Assembly (NCBI RefSeq): GCF_000616095.1
Contig: NZ_BAMS01000003.1
Span: forward strand, 124,001 to 188,000
DNA: 64,000 nucleotides
Source: Sneathiella glossodoripedis JCM 23214
GTDB lineage: Bacteria; Pseudomonadota; Alphaproteobacteria; Sneathiellales; Sneathiellaceae
Reading direction: 5' to 3'
Of this stretch, positions 45,273-57,075 are shown piece after piece. Below the pieces are notes generated by a model. It made no database searches, was not told the DNA's origin, and worked only from the letters and a program-made list of their open reading frames with translations. The position numbers and the translations under genes are program-made. Each line of letters opens with the position of its first letter. Positions within the stretch are counted from its first letter, which is position 1.

Positions 45273-45326
45273 TCGTTTAAACAATTTTTTTATGCCACTA
45301 CCAGACAAAGAGATTAGGGATATCCC

Positions 45327-47090
45327 ATGGCAAGCAAAGAAATGACAGGTGCAGAAATCGTAATCAAGTCGCTGATTGATCAGGGCGTGGAGGTGATTTT
45401 CGGATATCCTGGTGGCGCTGTGCTCCCCATCTATGATGAATTGTTCAAGCAAAACAACATTCGTCACATTCTCGTCCGTCAGGAAGGTGGCGCTGTTCAC
45501 GCTGCTGAAGGATATGCGCGTTCTACAGGCAAACCGGGCGTTGTTCTGGTGACATCTGGCCCTGGCGCTACAAATGCAGTGACTGGTTTGGCTGACGCAT
45601 TGCTGGACAGTATTCCTATTATTTGCCTGACAGGGCAGGTTGCTACACATCTCATTGGAAATGACGCGTTTCAGGAAGCGGATACCGTTGGGATCACGCG
45701 ACCTGTCACGAAGCACAATTATCTGGTCAAAGATGCGGCCGATCTTGCGCGCACAATGCACGAGGCGTTTCACGTTGCGACAACAGGTCGCCCTGGCCCT
45801 GTTGTCATTGATCTTCCAAAAGATGTTCAGTTCCAACCTGCAACCTATACTCCGCCAACATTGGTTCAGCATAAAAGCTACAAGCCACAGGTTAAGGGTG
45901 ACCTGAAAGCGATTAAAAAAGCTGTGAAGCTGCTGGCAAGTGCCAAAAGGCCGATTTTTTACACCGGCGGCGGCGTTATTAACTCTGGTCCGAAGGCGTC
46001 CAAGGTTCTCACACAACTCGCGCGTATGACTGGATATCCGGTTACAAGCACATTGATGGGGCTTGGTGCATTCCCCGCTTCTGACAAGCAGTTTCTGGGC
46101 ATGCTCGGGATGCATGGGACTTATGAGGCCAACAACGCCATGCATGATTGTGATGTCATGGTGTGCGTCGGGGCGCGTTTTGATGACCGTATTACTGGGC
46201 GTTTGGACGCATTCTCGCCAAACTCCAAAAAAATTCACATTGATATTGACCCATCTTCGATCAACAAAAACATTAAAGTTGATATTCCGATTGTCGGGGA
46301 TGTTGGTCATGTCCTTGAAGACATGGTCAAAGTCTGGAAATCCGAAGTTTGCAAGCCAGATGCGAAAGCTCTCACCAAATGGTGGAAAGAGATTGATGGC
46401 TGGCGGGCTCGTAAATGTCTGGATTTCGTGCAGGATGGCCCTGTGATCAAGCCACAATATGCTCTGTCACGCCTGAATGAACTGACAAAGGGCATGGATC
46501 GGTATTTCACAACGGAAGTCGGGCAGCACCAGATGTGGGCAGCCCAGTATCTTGAATTCGATGAGCCAAATCGTTGGATGACATCTGGTGGATTGGGCAC
46601 TATGGGATACGGCCTGCCAGCTGCCATGGGCGTTCAGATTGCACATCCTGATGCACTCGTGGTTGATGTCGCGGGTGAGGCATCGACGATGATGAATATC
46701 CAGGAAATGTCGACGATTTTGCAATATCGTCTGCCGGTCAAAATTTTCATTCTCAATAATGAATATATGGGAATGGTGCGTCAGTGGCAGGAATTGCTGC
46801 ATGGCGGGCGGTATTCGGAAAGCTATATGGAAAGTCTGCCAGACTTTGTGAAGCTTGCTGAAGCCTTTGGCTCGAAGGGTCTGCGGTGTCATGAAGCGGA
46901 TAAAGTGGATGACTGCATTCGAGAAATGATAGAAACTGATGGGCCTGTACTGGTTGATATGCTGGTCGACAAGCAGGAAAATGTGTTCCCCATGGTTCCC
47001 TCGGGCGCTGCTCATAACGAGATGCTGCTTGCAGATGACAAGGAAGGGGAAGGGCCGGAAGTCTCTTCTCAGGGAATGACGCTGGTTTAA
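45327..47090 (+). CDS. ilvB: Acetolactate synthase large subunit
   Basis: The 587-residue thiamine diphosphate-dependent catalytic subunit that condenses pyruvate units in valine, leucine and isoleucine synthesis. The N-terminal [17 protein letters not shown] and [20 protein letters not shown], the GPGATN motif and the C-terminal [20 protein letters not shown] are diagnostic. The diphosphate-binding GDG is AGEASTMMN here, the form I know from other alphaproteobacteria. ilvH and ilvC follow on the same strand. Confidence 0.97.
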   Translation: MASKEMTGAEIVIKSLIDQGVEVIFGYPGGAVLPIYDELFKQNNIRHILVRQEGGAVHAAEGYARSTGKPGVVLVTSGPGATNAVTGLADALLDSIPIICLTGQVATHLIGNDAFQEADTVGITRPVTKHNYLVKDAADLARTMHEAFHVATTGRPGPVVIDLPKDVQFQPATYTPPTLVQHKSYKPQVKGDLKAIKKAVKLLASAKRPIFYTGGGVINSGPKASKVLTQLARMTGYPVTSTLMGLGAFPASDKQFLGMLGMHGTYEANNAMHDCDVMVCVGARFDDRITGRLDAFSPNSKKIHIDIDPSSINKNIKVDIPIVGDVGHVLEDMVKVWKSEVCKPDAKALTKWWKEIDGWRARKCLDFVQDGPVIKPQYALSRLNELTKGMDRYFTTEVGQHQMWAAQYLEFDEPNRWMTSGGLGTMGYGLPAAMGVQIAHPDALVVDVAGEASTMMNIQEMSTILQYRLPVKIFILNNEYMGMVRQWQELLHGGRYSESYMESLPDFVKLAEAFGSKGLRCHEADKVDDCIREMIETDGPVLVDMLVDKQENVFPMVPSGAAHNEMLLADDKEGEGPEVSSQGMTLV

Positions 47091-47170
47091 GGTGAAATTC
47101 CTTTTCAGCAGTTGAATGGATAAATTGTGGATGGACGCTCAAGCGGCCGAAGAAAGAAAACTTGGACAAC

Positions 47171-47679
47171 ATGCAAAATATTGATTTTCACAGACACACC
47201 ATTGCGGTTCTTGTTGACAATGAATTTGGTGTTCTGGCCCGTGTGGTGGGGCTGTTTTCGGGCCGTGGCTACAATATTGAAAGCCTGACCGTCGCCAAGG
47301 TTGATGACGACGAAAATCTGTCGCGCATCACTATTGTTACATCCGGAACTGAAATGGTGATTGCCCAGATCAAGGCGCAGCTTGAAAGGCTGGTTCCGGT
47401 TCACAAAATTGCTGATCTGACAATTGATGGACCCAGCGTTGAGCGCGAAATGGCGCTCGTCAAGGTCGAGTGCAAAGGTGAAAAACGGTTGAAGCGCTGC
47501 GGATGGCGGATATTTTCCGTGCCCGTGCCGTTGATACCACTGAAAAATCGTTCGTGTTCGAAGTCACCGGAGTTCGTGACAAGGTGAAAGCCTTTGTCGA
47601 ATTGATGGGGCCACTTGGAAAAACCGAAGTGTGCCGCACAGGTATTGTGGCGGTTAAACGGGGTGATGAGACAATCTGA
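47171..47679 (+). CDS. ilvH: Acetolactate synthase small (regulatory) subunit (one apparent frameshift)
   Basis: The ACT-domain subunit that gives valine feedback control. The ACT core VLVDNEFGVLARVVGLFSGR and GYNIESLTVA is clear. The frame breaks near 47488: adding one G (CGGTTG to CGGGTTG) gives VEALRMADIFRARAVDTTEK, then EVTGVRDKVKAF and a normal end CRTGIVAVKRGDETI, about 169 residues. The start is ATG 47171; a TTG 9 bases earlier is in frame. As with glyQ, the break is best explained by a read error. Confidence 0.94.
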
Positions 47680-47718
47680 TTGTCCCGGCCAACTAATTTT
47701 AAACAACTCAAGAATTGA

Positions 47719-48759
<1,041 letters not shown>

Positions 48760-48779
48760 TTTGGGTTTTTGAAACTGCA

Positions 48780-48810
48780 AAGCCGGCCTCGAAAGAGTGC
48801 CGGCTTTTTT
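48780..48810 (+). terminator. Intrinsic terminator of the ilv operon
   Basis: AAGCCGGC (48780-48787) pairs with GCCGGCTT (48799-48806), followed by T to 48810. It lies upstream of the CoA-transferase gene, which therefore needs its own promoter. Confidence 0.88.
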
Positions 48811-48877
48811 GTTTTTACAGCTTTTGTCTATTTCGTTATATTTGATAATTCATATAAAACTCAGAGGTATAAAAAAA

Positions 48878-50269
48878 ATGATAAACGCCTTTCAGGAGTT
48901 GATGGCAGTTCGCGGTGCGGACGTAGCGCCGGATGTTCAGATTACGGGGTCGGACTCTGTCTACCACACCAAATTTAAAGTTACTGAAACTGCAGCAGCC
49001 ATATTGGCCGCAAATGCTGCGGCTATTAATGATATTTGGGAGTTGAAAACGGGGCGCAGGCAAACAGCCAGTGTTGATATGCGTCACGCTGCCGCTGTAC
49101 TTAACAGCAGCAATTATCTGGAATTCCGTCAGGAAAACGGGGAATATGTGGCGAAGCAGGATTCCGAGCTTTCCAAACAGGCATATGATATCATCGCCCC
49201 CTATTACACACGCGATGATCGGTTGTTTATGCCACATTTCGGCATGCCCCATCTGAAAGAAAAGGTCTTGAAGATACTGGGCTGTGATTTCGATGCTCAG
49301 TCAGTTGGTAAAGCTGTTGCCAAATGGGATGCGGAAGAGCTGGATCAGGTTATTGCTGATGCCAACTGTTGCGGGGGGATTGTCAGAACGCAGGATGAGT
49401 GGCTGGCTCACCCTCATGGGCAGGCTTTGTCAGCGAAAGCGGTGGTTGAGATTGAAAAAATTGGCGACAGTGAGCCAGAACCGTTTCCATCAGGGGGATT
49501 ACCACTTCAGGGTATTCGCGTTCTGGACCTGACCCGAATTCTGGCCGGTCCGGTTGCAGCACGAACCCTTGGAGAATACGGGGCTGATGTGTTGATGGTG
49601 GCGGCAAAGCATGTTCCGCAAATCAAGAAATTCTTTATTGATCTATCCCATGGCAAGCGCAGTTGTTATCTGGATATGCGTGATCAGGAGGAGGCGGAGC
49701 ATTTAAAGCAGTTGGTTCGTCAAGCGGATGTATTTTCACAAGGATACAGGCCAAATGCGTTGACACGTAAAGGCTTCGGGCCGGAGCAACTGGCGGAAAT
49801 TCGCCCGGGCCTTATATACACCACCATTAATTGCTACGGAAGTGATGGGCCGTTTAGCGATCGAGGCGGTTGGGAGCAGATTGCCCAGACCGTTACCGGT
49901 GTGAGCCATGAGAATGGTGAATTTCCAACTTTGCTGCCTGTCTTTTTCTCAGACTACGGAACAGGATATCTGGGCGCTTACGGGACCCTTCTGGCGTTAG
50001 CACGGCGTGCCGTTGAAGGGGGTAGTTATCATGTGAAAGTTTCCCTTTGCCAAACTGCCATGTTTTTGCAGCGGCAGGGGCGACTGGAAAATCCGAACGT
50101 TGGAATTCCATTGAGCGCAGAGGAAGTGCAGGCCTTGCAGCAAACCAGTCAAACGAGTTACGGGGATATTCGCCATCTTGGACCAGTTGTTCGTTATAGT
50201 GAAGTTCAGCCACGATATGCGGGGCCGACCCCGGCACTTGGCGCGCATAAAGCAGAATGGCTGGGGTAA
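48878..50269 (+). CDS. Class III (CaiB/BaiF) CoA-transferase family protein
   Basis: A 463-residue member of the family that moves CoA between carboxylic acids. An N-terminal region of about 200 residues, unlike short family members, precedes the core LQGIRVLDLTRILAGPVAARTLGEYGADVL and IYTTINCYGSDGPF. Where formyl-CoA transferase has its catalytic Asp, this protein has Glu in RGGWEQIAQTVTG; a WEQ form occurs in some family members, so activity is uncertain. I start at ATG 48878 with AGAGG upstream; earlier starts would run through the ilv terminator. Substrate unknown. Confidence 0.82.
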   Translation: MINAFQELMAVRGADVAPDVQITGSDSVYHTKFKVTETAAAILAANAAAINDIWELKTGRRQTASVDMRHAAAVLNSSNYLEFRQENGEYVAKQDSELSKQAYDIIAPYYTRDDRLFMPHFGMPHLKEKVLKILGCDFDAQSVGKAVAKWDAEELDQVIADANCCGGIVRTQDEWLAHPHGQALSAKAVVEIEKIGDSEPEPFPSGGLPLQGIRVLDLTRILAGPVAARTLGEYGADVLMVAAKHVPQIKKFFIDLSHGKRSCYLDMRDQEEAEHLKQLVRQADVFSQGYRPNALTRKGFGPEQLAEIRPGLIYTTINCYGSDGPFSDRGGWEQIAQTVTGVSHENGEFPTLLPVFFSDYGTGYLGAYGTLLALARRAVEGGSYHVKVSLCQTAMFLQRQGRLENPNVGIPLSAEEVQALQQTSQTSYGDIRHLGPVVRYSEVQPRYAGPTPALGAHKAEWLG

Positions 50270-51698
<1,429 letters not shown>

Positions 51699-51745
51699 GA
51701 CAGATTGCTATCTGATTAGCTGTTTCGCGTTTAGGAGTACTAGAA

Positions 51746-52636
51746 TTGGCATTAGGTCAAAATTCAGCCTGGAGACTAGCGATACCGTTGAAGGTTTTCT
51801 TTCAGCGGTTTGCCTTTCTGTCCTTGATCTGTCTGTCAATCGCTCTTCTGGTTCTTGGTAAAGCCGATCTTGTTGTGATGGAGCGGGTGCGGACTATCAG
51901 TACTGATGCGCTGTCGCCGGTTTTGAGCACATTATCACAGCCTATTAATGCGTTGAACAAGGGGATTGAACGGGTTCGGGAACTTGCAAGCCTTGTTGAG
52001 GAAAACGAACGGCTGCGACGGGAAAATGAACGGTTGCTCAAATGGCAGTCGGTCAGCCGGTCACTGGATCGGGAGAATGACTATTATCGTCGATTGTTAA
52101 ACGCACTCAGTGATCCGCTGGTTCTTCCAATCACGGCTCGTGTCGTTGGCGATTCCGGGGGCCCATTTGTCCGTACGTTGCTATTGGGCGCGGGAACGCT
52201 TGATGGCGTTCGTGTTGGGCAGGCCGCGGTTGGTCCGCATGGTGTGATTGGTCGCGTGGTGGAAGTCGGGCATCAGTCCGCCCGCGTTTTGCTACTGACA
52301 GACCTGAACTCCCGCATTCCGGTTGCGCTTGAAAATTCTCGGCACAAAGGAATTTTGGTGGGGGATAACTCGTCCTCACCCAAGCTTGAATTTTTGCCAA
52401 CCAATGCACAGGTATCCCCAGGTGACAAAGTCGTGACCTCAGGTGATGGGGGATTATTGCCGGCGGGTTGGCCAATTGGCATGGTTGCATCGGTTGCAGA
52501 GGGGCAGGTGCGTGTTCAGGCTTATGCAGACTGGACGCGATTGGAATATGTAAGCGTGCTGCGCTATGACTTGCCGGGACTGACGGATAAACATAATAAT
52601 CCTGGCGATCTTGGCGAGAGTAAGCTTGGCAATTGA
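51746..52636 (+). CDS. mreC: Rod-shape-determining protein MreC
   Basis: A 296-residue periplasmic scaffold anchored by one N-terminal membrane helix (FAFLSLICLSIALLVLG), followed by a coiled coil (SLVEENERLRRENERLLKW) and the beta-barrel MreC domain (GPHGVIGRVVEVG, VLLLTDLNSRIPV). The start is TTG at 51746 with AGGAG 8 bases upstream. It ends just before mreD. Confidence 0.94.
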   Translation: MALGQNSAWRLAIPLKVFFQRFAFLSLICLSIALLVLGKADLVVMERVRTISTDALSPVLSTLSQPINALNKGIERVRELASLVEENERLRRENERLLKWQSVSRSLDRENDYYRRLLNALSDPLVLPITARVVGDSGGPFVRTLLLGAGTLDGVRVGQAAVGPHGVIGRVVEVGHQSARVLLLTDLNSRIPVALENSRHKGILVGDNSSSPKLEFLPTNAQVSPGDKVVTSGDGGLLPAGWPIGMVASVAEGQVRVQAYADWTRLEYVSVLRYDLPGLTDKHNNPGDLGESKLGN

Positions 52637-52640
52637 TCGG

Positions 52641-53168
52641 ATGGTACCCCCAATGACACCATCCATTTCCTATCAACTGCATCGTATCTTACGGGGAAGT
52701 ATCCCTTTCTGGATATCGCTTTTTCTCATTTTCCTAAGCGTTGTCCCACTAAGAATTACTGGATTTGCAACTGTAACTCCTTCGTTTCTGATGATATCGG
52801 TCTTTTACTGGAGTTTGCATCGTCCCTATCTCTTGCCGGCGCCGGTTGTATTTCTGCTGGGTCTGATTTTCGATATACTGACTGGCACGCCCATGGGGTT
52901 GACCTCTCTTATGTTGTTGGTCGTACACGGAATAGCGGTAACGCAAAGACAGGTCTTCGTTGGGAAAGCCTTTGTACTTTCCTGGTGGGGGTTCTTCCTG
53001 ATCGGAGCAGGGATCGCAGTGTTTTCCTGGATTGTTGCCTGTGTACTGGAATTGACGATTATCCCGATCCTGCCTGTATTTATACAATATGGTCTGACAG
53101 TTCTGTTTTTTCCTCTGCTTGCATGGTGTTTTGCAGTCGTGCAATCCAGTATTTTGAAGCATATTTGA
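52641..53168 (+). CDS. mreD: Rod-shape-determining protein MreD
   Basis: A hydrophobic inner-membrane protein of about 175 residues with five to six helices (ISLFLIFLSVVPL; FLLGLIFDILTGTPMGLTSL). The motif GLIFDILTGTPMG is the conserved MreD core. The start is uncertain: ATG 52641, ATG 52653 and TTG 52611 are in frame and none has a good ribosome site; coupling to the mreC stop is likely. Confidence 0.9.
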   Translation: MVPPMTPSISYQLHRILRGSIPFWISLFLIFLSVVPLRITGFATVTPSFLMISVFYWSLHRPYLLPAPVVFLLGLIFDILTGTPMGLTSLMLLVVHGIAVTQRQVFVGKAFVLSWWGFFLIGAGIAVFSWIVACVLELTIIPILPVFIQYGLTVLFFPLLAWCFAVVQSSILKHI

Positions 53169-53169
53169 C

Positions 53170-55080
53170 ATGTCCAGTGCTCGCGATAAGGAAAAATCCC
53201 GTTTATTTACACGCAGGGCTTTGATCCTGGCAGGAGGACAGGCTGCGCTTATGTCAGTTCTGGCCGGACGGCTCTATTACCTGCAAGTGTTGCAATCAGA
53301 CGAATATGCAACGATGGCCAATGAAAATCGAATGAACATTCGGCTTCTTGCGCCACTGCGGGGACAGGTTCTGGATCGTTTCGGTAAAGAAATTGCCAGC
53401 AATCGCCAGAATTACCGTGTCGTCCTTATCCGCGAGCAGACAAAGAGCGTGGAGCAGACACTTGACCGCCTTTCCGATTTGGTGCCGGTATCCGATGCCG
53501 ACAGGGAAAGGGTACTCAAAGAAGCGAGACGCAAACGCGGCTTCGTCCCCATTCCCGTGATGGAAAACCTCACCTGGGAAGAGTTTTCGCGAATTAATGT
53601 TCACAGCCCTGAGCTGCCGGGTATCCAGCTTGATGTCGGGGAGACACGGCATTATCCCTATGGTCCATTATTCGCACACACTGTCGGCTATGTGGGATCG
53701 GTATCCGAAAGGGATCTGAAGACACTGGAGCCCGATCCGTTGCTGGAGTTACCCGGATTTAAAATCGGTAAAAACGGAATAGAAAAATATTACGATTTAT
53801 CGCTTCGGGGAAAAGCAGGAACCAGTCGTGTGGAAGCTAATGCTTATGGCCGTGTCATACGGGAGCTTAGCCGTCAGGAGGGGAACCCGGGTAATGATCT
53901 GGAACTGACGATTGATGCAGAGCTTCAACAGTATGCAGCCCAAAGAATGGGAGAGGAAAGCGCCGCAGCCGTTATCATGGATGTGCATACAGGGGACATT
54001 TTATCCATGGTGTCGGTGCCCAGTTTTGATCCCAATAGTTTTACCACGGGGATCAGTGTCAAGGATTGGCGCGCGTTGCAGTCAAATCCCAAACATCCAC
54101 TGAACAACAAAGCCGTTGCCGGTCAATATCCTCCGGGATCCACGTTTAAAATGGTTGTGGCATTGGCCGCGCTTGAGGCAGGCGTGATTACGCCCGATTA
54201 CACCACTTATTGCGCTGGGCATACGATGTTGGGCCGCCATAAGTTTCATTGCTGGAAACGCGGAGGGCATGGCAAATTAAATCTGCGACAGTCAATTGAG
54301 CAGTCCTGTGATGTGTATTTTTATGATATCGCTCGTAAAGTCGGTATGGACAAAATTGCAGAAATGGCCAACCGATTTGGACTTGGTCAGAAACTGGGGC
54401 TGGATTTATATGGTGAAAAAGCCGGTTTGATTCCGACAACTGACTGGAAGCAGGCCGTACGCGGTGAACGCTGGCAGGTTGGCGATACCTACAACGCCGG
54501 TATCGGGCAAGGATACGTCCTTTCTACGCCATTACAGCTTGCGGTCATGACAGCCCGGCTGGCCAATGGCGGTAAAGCGGTCACGCCTCGTTTGGTAAAG
54601 CAGGAGCTGCAAAATCTGGTTAAAGGAGATGCCGAACAAGCTGAGCCGCCGAAGGATATAGGTGTTAGCAAAGCGGCGCTCAAAGCCGTTTTGGATGGCA
54701 TGTTTGACGTGATGAATGGTGAAAAAGGTACCGGTCGTGGCTCGAGAATAGATGTAGAGGGGTGGGAAGTCGCGGGTAAATCGGGAACTGCTCAAGTTCG
54801 CAGAATTTCCAAGAAAGAGCGGCTGACTGGCGTGTTGAAATCAGAAGAAAAGCCTTGGGAATACAGAGATCACGCCCTGTTTGTGGCATTTGCACCTTAT
54901 GACAATCCGCGATACGCGGTGTCAGTTATTGTCGAACACGGAGGGAGTGCCTCCAAGGTTGCAGCACCCATTGCAAGTGATCTGTTGAAAGAAGCCTTGC
55001 GTCTTGATCCGGTGAGGCGAAAGCATAAAAAGGACGAGATTTCAGACAAACAGCAACGAGAGGATGAGCGTGATGCTTAG
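53170..55080 (+). CDS. mrdA: Penicillin-binding protein 2 (elongation transpeptidase)
   Basis: A 636-residue class B penicillin-binding protein. After one membrane helix (ALILAGGQAALMSVLAGRLY) come the dimerisation domain (LAPLRGQVLDRFGKEIASNR) and the transpeptidase domain with the active-site PPGSTFKM, SCD and KSGTAQV boxes. It crosslinks side-wall peptidoglycan with RodA as its glycosyltransferase partner. It follows mreD by one base and overlaps rodA by 8. Confidence 0.97.
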   Translation: MSSARDKEKSRLFTRRALILAGGQAALMSVLAGRLYYLQVLQSDEYATMANENRMNIRLLAPLRGQVLDRFGKEIASNRQNYRVVLIREQTKSVEQTLDRLSDLVPVSDADRERVLKEARRKRGFVPIPVMENLTWEEFSRINVHSPELPGIQLDVGETRHYPYGPLFAHTVGYVGSVSERDLKTLEPDPLLELPGFKIGKNGIEKYYDLSLRGKAGTSRVEANAYGRVIRELSRQEGNPGNDLELTIDAELQQYAAQRMGEESAAAVIMDVHTGDILSMVSVPSFDPNSFTTGISVKDWRALQSNPKHPLNNKAVAGQYPPGSTFKMVVALAALEAGVITPDYTTYCAGHTMLGRHKFHCWKRGGHGKLNLRQSIEQSCDVYFYDIARKVGMDKIAEMANRFGLGQKLGLDLYGEKAGLIPTTDWKQAVRGERWQVGDTYNAGIGQGYVLSTPLQLAVMTARLANGGKAVTPRLVKQELQNLVKGDAEQAEPPKDIGVSKAALKAVLDGMFDVMNGEKGTGRGSRIDVEGWEVAGKSGTAQVRRISKKERLTGVLKSEEKPWEYRDHALFVAFAPYDNPRYAVSVIVEHGGSASKVAAPIASDLLKEALRLDPVRRKHKKDEISDKQQREDERDA

Positions 55081-56212
55081 AGAACTCGGTGCACCAGAGA
55101 GGAACCAGCCTCTTTCAAAAAAAATATGGGAATTAAACTGGGGCTTAGTGCTGTTAATCTGCGTAACGGCTTCGGTTGGATTTTTAATGCTGTACTCGGC
55201 TGCAGACGGCAATATTAACCCTTGGGCCTCTCGCCAGATGATCCGATTTGGTGCCGGGTTGGTTATTATGCTGGTGGTTGCGTTGACTGATATTCGCATA
55301 TGGTTACGGCTGGCATATCCGTTGTATTTCATAGCCCTGTTAATGCTCGGCGCTGTTGAAGTGATGGGTGTAATCGGTATGGGTGCTCGTCGGTGGGTTG
55401 AAATCGGCCCAATTCAGTTGCAGCCCTCGGAAGTGATGAAGATTACGCTGGTCATGGCATTGGCCCGTTATTTCCATGGTCTTGATCTGGAAGATGTGCG
55501 CCGCATTCGCTGGTTAATTCCGCCCTTAATATTGGTGGCCATGCCCGCCATGCTGGTTCTGCGGCAGCCGGATCTTGGGACAACGCTATTGTTGATAGCT
55601 GGCGCTGGTGTGGTCTTTTTTGGCGCTGGTGTCGCTTGGTGGAAGTTTGCGGCGGTGATCGGGACAGCCATACCTGCTGGTTTCTTTGCCTATCAGTTTC
55701 TGCATGAGTATCAGAAAAAACGGATTCTAATCTTTTTGAACCCGGAATCAGATCCATTGGGAGCCGGATATCACATCATGCAGTCCAAAATCGCTCTTGG
55801 ATCAGGGGGAATTTTTGGAAAGGGTTTTGTGCAAGGAACGCAAAGCCATTTGAATTATTTACCTGAAATGCGAACAGATTTTATTTTCAGTATGTTGGCT
55901 GAAGAATTTGGCATGGTCGGCGGCCTTATTCTGTTTGCGCTTTACATCATGTTGTTAGCATATGGATATGCCATCGCGCTGCGTTCGCGCAATCAGTTTG
56001 GGCGACTGTTGGCGCTGGGACTAAGCGGAGTGTTTTTTCTGTATGTCTTTATCAATATTGCAATGGTGATGGGGCTGGTGCCCGTCGTCGGTGTTCCTTT
56101 GCCTTTAATTTCCTACGGTGGGACATCCATGCTGACCCTGCTTGTCAGCTTTGGGCTGATCATGAGCAGTTATGTTCACAGAGATGTGGAAATCAACCCG
56201 CGAAAATACTGA
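55073..56212 (+). CDS. rodA: RodA, SEDS-family peptidoglycan glycosyltransferase
   Basis: A 379-residue protein with about ten membrane helices that polymerises lipid II during side-wall growth. SEDS motifs are present: GARRWVEIGPIQLQPSE, the catalytic-loop region with FLPEMRTDF-like LNYLPEMRTDFIF, and VPVVGVPLPLISYGGTSML. I choose ATG 55073 because GAGAGG lies 9 bases upstream; ATG 55064 directly abuts that site. Confidence 0.96.
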   Translation: MLRELGAPERNQPLSKKIWELNWGLVLLICVTASVGFLMLYSAADGNINPWASRQMIRFGAGLVIMLVVALTDIRIWLRLAYPLYFIALLMLGAVEVMGVIGMGARRWVEIGPIQLQPSEVMKITLVMALARYFHGLDLEDVRRIRWLIPPLILVAMPAMLVLRQPDLGTTLLLIAGAGVVFFGAGVAWWKFAAVIGTAIPAGFFAYQFLHEYQKKRILIFLNPESDPLGAGYHIMQSKIALGSGGIFGKGFVQGTQSHLNYLPEMRTDFIFSMLAEEFGMVGGLILFALYIMLLAYGYAIALRSRNQFGRLLALGLSGVFFLYVFINIAMVMGLVPVVGVPLPLISYGGTSMLTLLVSFGLIMSSYVHRDVEINPRKY

Positions 56213-56434
56213 CCTGGATCTACCACACGCACAAATCGCAGTAATTTGAAATGCATGTGAACAGGAATGTCACTAGCTTTCAGTCACCAGCTTGATTGAA
56301 AGGACCCAGATGATTGGGTTACTGCGACTGCAAAGTGATATCCCAGTAGAAAGTTGTGCCGTTTAATATCTGTTGTGCCGTGCATCGCTTCTTTCAAGAA
56401 AGTCGATTTTCTGAATTCAAAACGGAGTTACAAG

Positions 56435-56923
56435 ATGCAACTACCCATTTCATTTCCCAAACTGGCTCTTGGGGTGTCAGCCAGCATAGTGTTGGTGGCC
56501 TTGTCTCAGGCTTCAACAGCTCAAGCCGCTCCTCAAGTTGTAGAACTGGTGCAGGTGCCTTGTCAGTTTCTTGGTGTGGAGAGTGATCACGGTTTCACCT
56601 CAACCCAAAAGTCTGATTGTGAAACGATTAATGCGAATACTGCCGACGATCGCTTAAAAGATGTTGCTCCGATGAAGCTCGCTGCGGGTGAGTATGTGTT
56701 TCGGGTAACAAATAAGAATGTCCCTTATGAGCTTGGTTTCTGGATACGTGAAAAAGGATATAACTGGGCTAATCCGCTTCATAAGCTTAACAAACTGAGC
56801 GTTTCTGGTGGCGGGATGCATGAAGGAAAAACGATCGAATATAAAGTGACCCTGAAACCCGGAGAATATGTATTTTCCTGCCCTTTGAATTCAACACCTG
56901 ACTATGCGCTGGTTGTTGAGTGA
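56435..56923 (+). CDS. Exported cupredoxin-like protein
   Basis: A 162-residue protein with a signal peptide (cleavage probably after QASTAQA, residue 31). The mature part has a strand-rich C-terminal half that looks like a cupredoxin: LAAGEYVFRVTNKNVPYELGFW, then KVTLKPGEYVFSCPLNSTPDYALVVE. The Cys at 149 is where a blue-copper Cys would be, but the usual following His and Met are missing; other possible ligands are His52, His116, His129 and Cys43/Cys62. Copper binding is therefore open. GGAG lies 8 bases before the ATG. A terminator follows, so it is transcribed apart from the CNPC genes. Confidence 0.7.
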   Translation: MQLPISFPKLALGVSASIVLVALSQASTAQAAPQVVELVQVPCQFLGVESDHGFTSTQKSDCETINANTADDRLKDVAPMKLAAGEYVFRVTNKNVPYELGFWIREKGYNWANPLHKLNKLSVSGGGMHEGKTIEYKVTLKPGEYVFSCPLNSTPDYALVVE

Positions 56924-56946
56924 GAGCTGATTGATAGAACTTCTTT

Positions 56947-56976
56947 AAAGCCGCTGCAGATTGTAGCGGCTTTTTT
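56947..56976 (+). terminator. Intrinsic terminator after the cupredoxin-like gene
   Basis: AAAGCCGCT (56947-56955) pairs with AGCGGCTTT (56965-56973), 9-base loop, followed by T to 56976. Confidence 0.9.
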
Positions 56977-57075
56977 GTTCAACTCGGCGTCACGGTTAGT
57001 TGAAACAACGTTATTAGAGGTGCCACCAGCCCCGTGCCATAGTGAAATCGCAAAAGAGAAAAAGGGAACGGTGAG

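Noticed and set aside
45123-46457. A 444-codon open frame on the minus strand
   Set aside because: It lies opposite ilvB and its leader, has no recognisable motif, and is a by-product of the codon pattern of ilvB.
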